From: Fomitopsis serialis
Lineage: Eukaryota; Basidiomycota; Agaricomycetes; Polyporales; Fomitopsidaceae
DNA length: 35,741 nucleotides
Assembly: GCF_022376445.1 (NCBI RefSeq)
Contig: NW_025955358.1
Span: 1-35,741, forward strand
Reading direction: 5' to 3'
Part shown: positions 20,600 through 31,738 of the stretch, piece after piece
Numbering within the stretch: the first letter of the stretch is position 1
Layout of the letters: each line of letters begins with the position of its first letter
Notes under the pieces: model-generated
What the model saw: the letters and a program-made list of their open reading frames with translations, nothing else
The model's database searches: none
Told to the model about the DNA's origin: nothing
Translations under genes and position numbers: made by a program

Positions 20600-23475
20600 G
20601 AAGATACGATTACATGGCGCGGCCCATTGCCAATGAGGAACGTGAGACGGTTGCTCCTGAATGGTACTATCTCGACCCTCTGTCACGTCTGCGTCGTCTT
20701 TCCGTTTGTAATAAGTTCTATGGCCTTTTCGGATCGCGGTGTCATGGTACATTTGAACTTGTGAGGATGACTGAGTAATCAGAACACATCAGCTACGCGC
20801 TGTCCCCCATAAAAGGGTGTCGTACTTAATGAAACCGGATGAGAATGTCCCTGGCGGCGTGATCTCATTTCCCATTGCGTCACGAGCCTTGCCAAGATCG
20901 AATGTTGCTACGATGTTAGCCATCGCGTGCCAAATCCCAATTTCTGCGAAGCGGCGACCTGGGCATATGCTGCAAAGCGGCGGGCAAACCTTGATTAGTT
21001 TATCAAAGCACAAAAATCAAGACACCGCTTACCGCCGACCAAAACCGAAGACGATGTTCCGTGGATCCTCCTGACTCTCATATAACCCATTGAAGCGGTC
21101 TGGACAGAAGGTCTCCGGGTCGGGATAGACGTTGGCATCATGCAGCATAAACCTAAACAGCACCTTGTCAACGATGGCTACTAAGAGATATTTAATCCAC
21201 GTTGACCATAGATTCGGCATGACCATTGTCCCCTTCGGTATCCAGCACCCACGATACTCGTCGTCTTCGCGTAATACATGAGATACACCTGTGGGATGAG
21301 TTCGATGACAACAAGTCGGTGAGGCCCAGAACAGAAGTACCTAACGGTGCAGGGGAGGAGAACCTATGTCGCTGCAGTAAAATGATGGATTACTTGTCAA
21401 TGACAACAACCGTCACATACCGGTACGTCTCCTTGAGGATGCAATCAAGGTATAGCAGTGCATCCCTGTCGGTGAAAGTCGGAAGCCTTGCACCACCGAT
21501 TACGCGGTCTATCTCCTCTTGCGCCTTGGCGTACACATCCGGATACAAGACCATAGCAAGAAGGAAGACCATGAGTACGGTCTGGGTCTAGTTTGAGAAT
21601 GAGCTGATGTAGCACGGCGTATGTCATGGATGCTACCGTATCTGTTCCGCCTGTATGCAAGTCACATCAGCGGCAATCAAGCGTTCGAGTTGTACAGATG
21701 AAACCCACCTGCATACAACGCGAGTCCAAACATCATGATCTCTGGCTTCTCACTGTCCAGAGTTCCCTTGGATGAGGATTCCTTGATCAATGACGATATC
21801 ACGGAGGCTTCAATCCCATCTTCGGTCTTTAGTTGTTCAATTCCATGAGACATGCAGCGTCAGAGATCTCATGAATGCTTACCAGCATGCTCTCCGCCAA
21901 GTCGTACGTTCGCTGCGCAGCATCTCTGACGGTTTTCTTGATCCACACGGCATTTTGCTTGAAGCCTGCACCAGGAAACCAGGCTGGGAGGTATCTCACT
22001 GACAGAATGCGATATCAGGAGCTACGAATGAAGGGACGAAGCGATCAGCGCCGAATCGCACTCACAAGACGGGATGAGGTCCACAGGGAGTGTTCCAGGA
22101 GTCGAAAAGTTCATCGTCTCCTCCACTGCCTTCTCGACGACGTGATAATACTCATCGTCTGGGGATGTTAATGTGTGCCCGTAAAGATATTGAAGCATAA
22201 AGGACGCAAAGTATCTATGCAACTCGTTGTTTGAGAACGCTTGGTAACTCAACGAACTTAGAAGCGCACCGGTAGATATGGGTTCCAAAGTCCTCCGGAT
22301 CGTTCAGCAATCCCACTAGTAAAGCAATCACATCGCGCCTCTGCATGTCGGCGAACGCGGCGAGGCAAGACCTGGAAAAGAAAGGCTTTTGCATCCATCG
22401 TCGATGCTTGCGAAACTCCTCATTGTATGACATTAACGAGAAATCGTGCTCCCACCCCAGCCTGAGACATCAGAAGTGACAATCAGTGAGATAAGCGACA
22501 CTCGATGCACTCACAGGTCTGTCATCATGACCGAATGCGGTCTATCCGAGTATATTGCACTACGTTTGTCCAGCAGATCTCGTGCAGCGGCCGCAGAATT
22601 GATAACCAAGACGGGCGTGTTGAACATCCGCAAGAAAATCATGTCCCCTAGTGCAGTGGAGTTAGCCACAACCCCGCAGTGTAAGTATCTCGAACGCTCG
22701 TACCATACTTCTTCCCCCATTGCGCGAACCTCTTCTCTGGGAACTCTAGAGCCATCTGTAGAATGTTTCCCAGAACAGGAAATGGACGAGGGCCAGGTGG
22801 CAGATGGCGTCGACGAGACAGCTGTCGCCACTGTGGTACATAGTAGGCGAGGGTGACGAGAACCACTGCCGCGAATGCAGCTTGAACGCCGAGTGATATA
22901 GTCATATTTGAGGAAGTAGCGGAACCTACGCAGCAGCTGAATTTGATTGCCCAGCAAGGCTGCTACGTATGCTAGGCCTGCCCGTGCCCGTGTGCTCTTG
23001 TACGTTTGTGGCTGTGGTGTTATATAGCCTAACGAGTCGTTCTGATTGTACACAGTGCACAAAGGGAACGATCCTCTGGGAATTGAGGGCGTCAACTCAG
23101 AACTTTGCATATGAGAAGTTCTGATGGTGTTGGAACATACGATAAGCTCGCGCGCGAATATGTCTGACCTTGCACTGTCCGTCGGAGCTATACATCATCG
23201 ATTCTTCTCGGTGCACGGCGTACCTCACACCGTTGCCCTACGGCCATCGTCGCGCCTGTGAAAATGCCCGTCCATCCGACCTTTTGCTTGCTCTCTCACT
23301 GTATGATGGAGCCAGGGCGAGCAAATCATATATATCCGTCTTTTACCCTGGTAAAGTTGGGTCACTCAGATTTCGCCTGCGAACAACGAGGTCATTCTCC
23401 GCGATCACGAATGAGTCTGTGCTGACGTACCTGATAACGGCAAAGGATGCCAACGAGAAGTCTGCTGTAGTCTTC
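20600..23475. repeat. Segmental duplication unit, copy 2 (P450 C2)
   Basis: Partner of 3816-6710, same orientation, about 16.8 kb away. Matches cover the gene, its introns and flanking patches on both sides. Confidence 0.85.
20683..22905 (-). CDS. Cytochrome P450 monooxygenase C2 (intact, 13 exons)
   Basis: Duplicate of C1 with the same exon lengths except for four extra codons in exon 1 (202 nt); the others are 133, 192, 149, 116, 118, 14, 161, 23, 82, 120, 144 and 88 nt, giving 1542 nt and 513 aa without a stop. First exons: 22905-22704, 22647-22515, 22461-22270, 22214-22066. Hydrophobic N-terminus, [10 protein letters not shown] hinge, I-helix G304-G-T-D-T308, K-helix E359-T-Y-R362, FGFGRRICPGR with Cys439. 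Exon 4 must use the acceptor gcatag, because the base composition of the alternative acceptor seen in C1 would break frame here; this fixes the correct junction in both genes. A TATATAG-type box lies about 115 nt upstream (near 23021). Probably the same or a closely related reaction as C1, or a diverging specificity. Confidence 0.92.
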
Positions 23476-23930
23476 TCGAAGGCCGGAAGAGCTTCTACGC
23501 CTCACAATCTCCTCACAACTGCCCTCTGTCCCAGCGCCCTACTGGTATGCACAGCGCCCAAGGCACAACGGAAGCATGTCTGGACTACCTCCATCAGCTA
23601 ATACTTATGGAGGTTTTAGTGGTAGCGTGGCCCGCACCTCTACAAAGGATGATTGTGGAGAGCCGGTGTGTATAGGGAAGGCTTTCTTTACAAAGCCGCA
23701 ACGTGCGTCCGATCCTTGGAAGCTCATCTATTCTCGTCCTGGAAGCTACGCCAGATCAGCTCCACACTCTTCCCCGACCGCGGTCGGATGTCTGGCGGGC
23801 CGTTGTATGTCAATTCTATTGCGTGCGTTTGAACAGAGTACGATGTAAACCGACCTGATAAATCTAGATACAAAGTCCAGTGGCTATCATGTTAGTGTTA
23901 GCGGTATGAAATGAAGAGATGGTCCCGCAC
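23476..23930. other. Intergenic, nothing recognised
   Basis: Beyond the C2 duplication unit and downstream of relic H. The I-helix to haem exons that should follow in H are absent. No other gene recognised. Confidence 0.45.
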
Positions 23931-24944
23931 CATCACCTCCATGACCGCCCTGAACGGGTCGAGGTTCATCGAGTTGATAGCGGGGCGCAGGCGTATCGCA
24001 GTCCGTTTCCAGCTATTATCGGACATACGTGTGGGTATATGCTTCACTATCGCGCCGCTGCCGGACGGCTCGTCTGCATCGCCCGTAGTCTGCGTTCAAA
24101 AGGCATGACTCACGCATGGGGAAGAAGTCAACGAACATCAAGCCGGGGTCGTCCGCCTCGGTGACGCCTCCCAGCCCATTGTCCACTTTGCGGATGTGTG
24201 CATCGCCGACAGATGTCACTACATGGCCGCACCCAATCTCGAAAACATTTGCAGCAGTGGAGCGCGCAGAAAAGCAATCGACAGGAGTGCTCGCCTCCTA
24301 TTTTAGGGTTGCAAGGCGCGAGACAACACTTGAAGTGATCCATGAACGCGTCGGGCTCGCGGAGCGGTCTACGAGGCACCCACGCGTCTCGCGCTGCTGA
24401 ATGGACACGTAGCTTCTTTGCCTGGAACTCACTCTGGAACTATCTGCGATGGCGCCTCCAGCGGTCGTCATACTGCATAAACCCAATGTTCCAGCTGAAT
24501 TCACCCCTGTAGCACGCATATCAGACAGCGACTCCAGAGACGTGTCTCAGACTAGTCGTTTTCGGACTCACGGGTCGCGGATGTACATGCAGGGAGGCCG
24601 TCCGGAGTACTTCGCTCTGCACTTCTCAATAAGCACCCGTGTGGCATCGGCGGAATTGATGATGAGGACGGCTTTTGTGAGGAACCGTGCGTACACGACG
24701 TCGCCTGAAACGTGTGTCAGGTCAGTGCCATGCAAGCAGTGTATCGTTGGAACAGAGTCGTACCGCATTTCCTCGCCCATTCTGTGAACATCTCGTGCTG
24801 ATAGTCATCTGAGATTTAACGTATGTTGCCTAGTATCGGGAGTCGCGGAGGGCCTGGAGCAACGCGGAGAGCTCTACGGTTGTGCGACCCAAGGAGGAGG
24901 GAGATCAGGAAAAAGGCAAGTGCGAGGCCTACGACCCGCTCCAT
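23931..24944 (-). pseudogene. Truncated P450 relic H of a separate subfamily (exons 1-5)
   Basis: Starts at MERVVGLALAFFLISLLLG (24944), then APGPPRLPILGNI, a second exon with VVYARFLTKAVLIINSA, a third with NIGFMQYDDRWRRHRR, a fourth with FEIGCGHVVTS and DFFP, and a fifth (24046-23931) that keeps the family length of 116 nt. Three breaks: an in-frame TAA at 24816-24818 just after GNIR, a TAG in place of the conserved Trp after RRHRR in exon 3, and loss of everything from exon 6 onward (no I-helix, K-helix or haem exon). The sequence differs clearly from the B/D, C and F groups, so it represents a further P450 lineage once present here. Confidence 0.85.
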
Positions 24945-25035
24945 GGATGCATAGGACACGCGAAATCACCAAATTACGGTGCTATACCCGGCGCTTTCTC
25001 GGGCATATCGTACCTTCGAAGTCTGCTCACATCGT
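24940..25035 (-). repeat. 5' flank of H, also found at 2530-2630
   Basis: Promoter-side sequence of H shared with the left end of the window (CCCGAGAAAGCGCCGGG, GCACCGT, GATTTCGCG). A TATAGCACC at about 24980 may be the TATA region of H. Confidence 0.5.
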
Positions 25036-25161
25036 CATGTAGTTTACAAGGTTTTCATAGCATTGCTTAGTCGCTCGTTCTGCAATCGTTGACGCTTAAT
25101 TAGTAATGTACGGGACGTCCATGGGAAATCTGGTGCACAACACTTGCATCAAACAGCTGGC

Positions 25162-27388
25162 TCAGACTTCGGCACTGCTATCAATGATCAACTGTCGACT
25201 CTTCTCAGATCGAGGTTGAATATCGCAGAGAAACGGCTCAGGACGCCTTAAAATGGTATTAGCGAGCTTGCAATGTCATGGTGCCGGCAAGATTACTCAC
25301 ATGACGGTCCCAGAGACGAACTTCGGCGAAGGTGTGATCTCCACGCCGTGCTTATCCCGCGCCTTGCCGATGTCCATAGTGGCTATCATGCTGGCGCAAG
25401 CAAGCCACACGTTGTCGTCAGCGAAGTATCGCCCCGGACATATCCTGTTTGTCGGTGAGTCCCGGTCAGTAGTTCATGCGATGCAAGTCTACCTTCTGCC
25501 GAAGCCGAAAACCAACTTCTTCGGATCTTTCAGGTCAGAGTCGTCGTCTGCGTCGATCCCAAGGAATCTCTCAGGTTTGAAGACGTCCGGATCTGGGTAC
25601 ACGTCGGGGTCTCGGAATATCGCCCTGTATGTCATGTCAGAGAGATAATATATCGGAAATTGCAAATCCATTGACATACCATAGGTTTGGTATTATCGTC
25701 GAACCCTTGGGTATGTGATAGCCACGATACACGTCATCTACCGCGGCCTGGTGCGGGACAGCTGAAAACGAAGGTCAATGACCACCCAATGATGGTCAGT
25801 TACTGAAGGTCGTTACCCGTGGTCGCCGCCGGACACCAACTGCATCACACATACAGCATCAGCGCAAAAGCTGCTAATTAATGATGTCGCCTTACCGGTA
25901 CACCTCTCTTATGATACACTCGAGATACGGCAGCGATGTTCTATCTCCGAAGCCTGGAAGTCTTGTATCACCTATCACACGAGTGATCTCTTCCTGTGCC
26001 TTCTTGAAGATGTCGGGATACTGAACCATTACGAGTATGAACACAATCATGCTTGTCATAGACTGTCCGCTGTGAGTACATTATCTCAATGAACTTGGTT
26101 GTGCTCACCGAGTCGGTACTCGCTGATCGTCAAGGTATAGCTCAGCATGGTTAACTGACATGATCAGAGAAACTCTTACTCGCATACAATGTCCCTGTAG
26201 CACCCTTGATGTCGTGTTCATCTTCCGCCGTCAAAGGTCCTTTCCTCGAGCATTCTTCTATTAACGTCGTCATCAGTGAGGGCTTCGCTGTGCCGGTGGC
26301 CTAGTATCCCGCGGATCAGTCAATATTCGCACTGCAATTCAATGGAACGAATAGCACTCGCCATCTCCTTCTTGACCATTTGATAGGGTGCGTCTTCCAT
26401 GTCCTCGATAGCCTTTCGCGCATTCGCGGTAGCATACTTGAAGCCCATCCCAGGCAGCCACGCAGGTAGATGTTTCACTACACGCTACGAGTCAGACTCC
26501 TACTAGCTCGTGTGTATCGATGACTTACAAATTGGGAGAAAATCCACTAGAGCCGCGCCAGTGCTACTGCCAATGAGACATTGTCTTATCCCGTCTTCCG
26601 TCAATTTGATGAGCTCATCATCATCCCATGAAGTGACAGTATATCCATAACCAATCTCGAAGACTATCCCTGCAGTGTATCTGCTCGAGCGAAAATCAGT
26701 GACTTGACGGTGTAACACATAGCCAGGCTCACCGTTTCAACTGATACTCAAAGTCTACTGGGTTTCGCATGAGACCAAACAGGAAGCGGCGCACTTCACG
26801 ACACTGAATAGGATGGTAACTATCCGCGGACGACCGGACGACGAACGCTCGCTGATACCACTTCCTGATACGTCTCCAGCTTTCATTGAGTCGAACAAAG
26901 CCGATGTTTCCAGTCCACCCAATCCTGTAGGAAGCCAAATAGGTGAATCGATGAGTGGATTGATCACATGTAAATGGGGCCGACTGCACACACAAGTCGA
27001 TGAAATACACAAGATGCGGTCGATTGGAATAAATCGCTCCGCGTTTTTCCATGAGATCAACAGCGGCCTTGGCTGAGCTGAGGATAATGACGGGTTGCGT
27101 AAAGATCTCAGCGTAGACAATGTCCCCTGTGGTTGGCTTCGATTAGCTACTACTGCCGCGAAGGTACACACATCGCATTCATCTGTACACACCGTATTGA
27201 GCCGCCCAATTCATGAATGTTAGGTGTTGGTCAATCTTTGGGAGCTGATGGGCATTGCCGATGAAGAGAACACGCGGGGGCCCCGGGGGTAAATCATTAC
27301 GTTTGCCCCATCGCTTGAGAATATACAACAGAGTTATGGCGGCCAGGAATGGCCAAGCAGCTCCGGCGAAGCTCGCTAAGATGGGCAT
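25162..27388 (-). CDS. Cytochrome P450 D, open but with altered I-helix
   Basis: Duplicate of B. Exons from the start: 27388-27193, 27126-26994, 26924-26733, 26680-26529, 26477-26362, 26300-26180, 26122-26109, 26062-25896, 25839-25817, 25761-25680, 25624-25493, 25444-25301, 25246-25162; total 1557 nt, 518 aa, no stop. [13 protein letters not shown] hinge, K-helix E361-V-Y-R364, PERF and FGFGRRICPGR (Cys445) are intact, and the GC-AG intron 5 is kept. The 14-nt exon, however, reads T304-S-T-D-S308 where B and A have A-G-T-D-T: the small residue pair and the proton-relay Thr of the oxygen-activation site are all changed. The gene may be an early pseudogene, a weak enzyme, or a P450 with changed chemistry. 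Confidence 0.88.
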
Positions 27389-27433
27389 GGTAGAGGTGGG
27401 AGTGAAGTCCGAGTCGAGGTCGACTCCTAGTCG

Positions 27434-27440
27434 CTATAAA
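27434..27440 (-). promoter_or_regulatory. TATA-like box of P450 D
   Basis: TTTATAG on the minus strand, 46 nt upstream of the start codon, followed by GCGAC as in locus A. Confidence 0.55.
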
Positions 27441-28045
27441 GGATGCCGTCAGCGATGAAGCATGACCTAGTTGAATGCTTCTGAGATGCATACTTGTCAG
27501 CAATTGAACGGCAGCTCCCCACATGTCCATGAACAACCCGATGTGTCCCTGAAGCTTCGACCCCAAGGCGCGTGTACGTAGTCTTTGATAATCCTGTAAA
27601 ATATCCTGCGGCCGCCTAAACGTTATTCGAGGAACATTGGAAGACGCAAGTGTGCGACTGCATAAGCTCACAATTGTATACGATAGCAGATAATGCGCGG
27701 GGACATGACGCAAATCCTGCAACATGCGACCTTCTTGAACAAGATGCAAGGGCACGCGCATCCGGCATAGCTAAGTCTCACGCGCGTCAGCTATCATATT
27801 TTTAGAGAAGCCGAATACGGTGCGTACCTAGGTCTTCTGTGGCGGCGCTCCTCCGACATGTCAATATGCTCGTGCACAGGTAATACAGTGCCATTCTCGA
27901 CGCTTTCCCATTCTCATGCATCGCACCTTCGATATCTGCTTAAGGTACCATGGTGGATATGTCCGTCACTTGATCACTAGCCTTCTTGACGTCTCTGAAA
28001 TTCAGTAGCCGCGGCCGGTTTTGCTATCTCAGCCATTGATCTGAG

Positions 28046-28555
28046 CGAGCACAGTGCGTGGAAAGAGATGGCGTTATTCAAAGTCCTCAGTACACCGCAC
28101 GGACCAGAGAGAAAGTCGACGTCTTTTGTGCCATTTCATCGGCAAATTTCGACAGAGAGTCATATGCAACACAGTTGCTGAGAGTACGACGAAGCTGTAG
28201 AACTGGAGAGGTCAAATTTCAGACTCATGACAAGCTTGACAGGCCGAGACGACAACGCGGTTGACGCCGTCGGACGGTCAGTGAAAGCGACCCAAGCCGT
28301 GACTAGTCGCGAACGTGACACTGTGACGAGCACCTGATCAGTGCCTGATGTGACCGCACTGCCCAAGAGCCTGGGGCACTGAGTACTGAGAACGGTGTCT
28401 CATGTGGAAAGCTCAATGTGTACAGCTTAGTATGTTAATCGTCAACTGTATCGTTGCGGGAGAGTGCTACGTGCGGATGGCAGGTACACTATGAATCAGT
28501 CGTCCTGCAATCTTGGGTGATATGCATCGATTCCGAAAGAGGGAGCTCAGTACCC
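28046..28555. other. Intergenic, nothing recognised
   Basis: 500 nt between the D duplication unit and the 3' end of locus F. A short block TCGCGAACGTGACAC near 28308 recurs near 33020 before the zinc-finger gene. No gene recognised. Confidence 0.4.
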
Positions 28556-30790
28556 TCACATAACACTAGATATTAGCTCCACAGCTTGCGGCGACTGCAG
28601 CTTGATTGAGCACTGAAAGCGTGAAGGAGGACTAGCATAGATCTCATCAGTCGAAGTAATACACCCTAACGATAATCTTACGTACCTCGTAAAACCTGAC
28701 TCAAACGCCGCAGGTGGTGTGATCTCGTTGCCCATGTCATCACGGGCCTTGTCAATGTTCATGGTCGCCACAAGATTGGCCATCGCCAGCCAAACGCTGG
28801 TGTCCGCAAAGCGGCGACCGGGACAAATTCTAAGGCACAACCTAGCCTTGGATGTCAGAATATGACTGCTTATATGCAGGTAATGCTGCACACAGCTCAC
28901 CTTCGCCCGTGACCAAAAACGATGTTCCGAGGGTCCGTTCGTTCGAACTCCTCAATCGACAGCTCACAGAATCGTTCAGGGAGGAACAAGTCTGGCTCAG
29001 GGTAGTCTTCCGAGTCTCGTAGCACCAGCCTGACGAAGCGTTACGATTGCTGACGCGACCGGCATCAACAATCGTACAACTGACCAGAGATTCGGGATGA
29101 CGACGGTGCCCTTTGGGATATAGTATCCGCGATACTCATCGTCTTCGCTAGATGCATGGGGACTGCCTATCATCTCGGTCAGTCAGGCATCGCAAGCCAT
29201 ATACGTGGTGGTGGCTCACCTAGCCTGGCGGGACAAGCCCAACTGTGCGAGAAGTCTGTCAAGCAAAAGCTATCAGACAACGTTCCTTGCCAAGGCGCAC
29301 CGATATTTCTCCTTGAGTACACACTCCAGATATGGAAGTGAATCCCTATCATCAAACGTCGGAAGTCTCTCACGACCAACTACGCGGTCCATCTCGTACT
29401 GTGCCTTTGTGCAGACCTCCGGATGTAGGACCATTGTCAGCACGAAACTCTGCAAAACGGTCTTCGTCTATGCCAGATATGAGCATTCAACAAGAGCACG
29501 CGCGATACGCATTACCGTATCTGCGCCAGCTAATGATAACAATGCAATCTTTGAAGACCAAGCGTCGAACAATCGAAACAGACATACCGACATACGCTAC
29601 AGACCCGAGGATCATAATCTCGTATGCTTCAGTAGCCAGCTCTCCCTTGTCCGAGTAATTCTTGATGAGCGTGCCTATGACTGACGACTTGCCGTCCTGT
29701 TAAGGATCAGTCACACTAGCACTGCATACGGGAGTCTGGCTCACTGTCTTCTTCTCCGCAAGCGCATACGTCCGGACGTATGCTTCCTTCAGTGCAGCTC
29801 CCGCTTCTAATGCAAGGCGCTTCCATCCTGCTCCCGGAAGCCAGGCTGGAATATACTGTACTGTGTCGGGCTCGCTTCGAGTCCGAGGTAGGTAGATCGG
29901 TCCATCAAGCGACTATGTGGGCTCATGGAAGGGTATGAAATCAACGACTGCGGTGCTGGGAGCAGAAGCGGCCATGATACCGGTGGCGGCTTTGTCAACT
30001 AGCTGCAGGAACTCGTCATCTGCAGATACGACACTGTGCCCGTAAAGAATTTACAGCATCGATGCGGCAGAGAAGCTGACATATCAGTCTGACATCAGCA
30101 TAGTTGATCCACACGTCGCCCGGAGTATGTGTGCCAGGCTAACTCACCGATGGAAGTGCTTCGGAAAGTTGCCGGGATGGTGTAGCAGTTCAGAGAGGAG
30201 AGTCCGGATCTCGCGGGTCTGCACGGGTACGAACTGAGCGAGAAACACCTTGTCGGAGAAGGGGGCCTGGATTCATCGACGCTGTTTCCGAAACTGCTGG
30301 CCATTGGGCATGAGCGCCATGTTTCCATCCCAACCGATCCTACAATCAGACCGCGGCGAAAGATACGTGAGGTATGCATGTATCGCAAGGAGAACCGGAT
30401 GGACGTACAGATCCGTCAACATGACCGAGTATGGTCTGTCCGAATACTTCGCGCTCCGCTTCTCCAGGAGATCTCGCGCCGCTTTTGCGGAGTTCACGAC
30501 CAACATCGGAGTGTTGAACGTCCGTAAGAATATCAGTTCACCTAGCGTGGACGAGTCAGTCGCAACACGACGCATCTTCATTTAGGCTTACCGTAGACGT
30601 GTTTCCACTGGGCAAACCGCTTCTCAGGATACCCGAGAGGCATCTGGTGTGCGTTGCCTATGATCGGTAGCGGGCAAGGTCCTGGTGGGAGATAGCGCTG
30701 ACTTGAATACCGCCGGTTCTGCGCTACATAGAATAGTACAAGGGTGACGAGCACCACACCAAGAGCGAGGCTGAGGAAAGTTAGATTCAT
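28556..30790 (-). pseudogene. Cytochrome P450 pseudogene F (full length, nonsense-mutated)
   Basis: All exons of the family plan can be found, from [18 protein letters not shown] (start 30790, first exon to 30592) through [19 protein letters not shown] on a 14-nt exon (near 29510), K-helix EKYR, PERF and ICPGRRF to a stop at 28556. Three independent breaks: TGA at 30273-30275 replacing the conserved Trp after KQRR in exon 3; TAA at 30051-30053 replacing a Gln in exon 4 (SAASML*); and the intron-4 donor at 29925-29926 reading AT instead of GT, exactly where the conserved 149-nt exon (30075-29927) must end. The haem loop is FGHGRRICPGR, otherwise normal. The lesions are few, so loss is fairly recent. 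Nearest relative in the window: fragment G. Confidence 0.92.
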
Positions 30791-31143
30791 GCCTACTCGC
30801 GCAGCCCAAACGTTGAGTAGGGGCCCGGTTTCGGATGCACAACAGAGCACAAGGGTGCTTCGATGCCAGACGAGGTAATATCCGATGCATGCCATAAAGG
30901 AACGACCAGCGCTTTCAAGTTTATGCCGACGAGGAGATCAACTTGAACTCAGTTTCAATGAATATCTTCCGGCGACAATCATGAACCTCCGTAGATTCCC
31001 CGCATATATGCAGAACTTATGGGCCTGAGCAACGGTATCATGAGCTTCGCGAGCAGGCTAGTAGCACCAGTGAACCTATGGTATGGAGAAGGACGACCGT
31101 TATCAACACGATATCCAGCGCGCAAATGCGCTATACGACCTAC
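30791..31143. other. Spacer between loci F and G
   Basis: Promoter side of F and the point where G breaks off. No exon 4-13 of G is present. Confidence 0.45.
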
Positions 31144-31738
31144 CGGTGGAGGTGTTTCGCGATGTTGTCGGGATCACGAAGTAGGTTGGAGAGAAGAGTG
31201 CGCGTCTCGTAGATCTGCATAGACGCGGCCTGCGCGAGCCACGCCTTGTCGAAGAAGGGCCCTTGAATGTATCGGCGGTGCTTTCGAAAAGTATCGCCAT
31301 AGCACATGATTCCAAAGTTCCCATCCCATCCTATGATTTGCTCGATAATCAATACAGAATTGTTGAACCAGAAGAGGATGCGATGACAGACTTACAGATC
31401 TATCGGTCTGGCTGAGTACGGTGCCGCATTCGCGAAGCTGTTTACAATCAACGCCGGTGTAGTGAACCTTCGTAAGAAGATCAGGTCGCCTAGAGTTGAC
31501 GGATTAGGTGACACTCAACGACTTCAGCGGTATGAATGTAGACGTCCTTCCATTGGGCGAACGTCTTCACTGGAAAATCATAGGGCATTTGATGTGCGTC
31601 ACCGCTTAGCGCCAGCGGGCGAGGCTCCGGTAGGAGATGGGGACAGTAGGCAAGTGTGCGGGTTCGAGCTGCATGGAGAACCAGAACGGTGACTAGCGCC
31701 ACGCCAAAGACAAGCCTGAGGTCAAGGGAGGTCAGTCC
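31144..31738 (-). pseudogene. 5' fragment of a P450, locus G (exons 1-3)
   Basis: Three exons related to F: exon 1 has a damaged hinge (LLPEPRPLALSGDAHQMP) and FAQWKDVY; exon 2 has GDLIFLRRFTTPALIVNS, then a gap removing about a dozen residues before SARPIDL; exon 3 (to 31144) has GWDGNFGIM and FRKHRRYIQGPFFDK and ends HLHR followed by GTAGGT. A one-base deletion follows codon 2, the first intron has lost its GT donor, and the acceptor before exon 3 no longer ends in AG. The 5' flank (GGGGCTGATAC, GGCCTGTCCG at 31775-31800) resembles that of C1. A tandem-duplication remnant. Confidence 0.85.

Larger units (their letters stand above)
25105..28045. repeat. Segmental duplication unit, copy 2 (P450 D)
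   Basis: Partner of 9655-12660, same orientation, about 15.4 kb away, with matches running through the gene, the core promoter and about 650 nt of upstream DNA. Confidence 0.85.
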
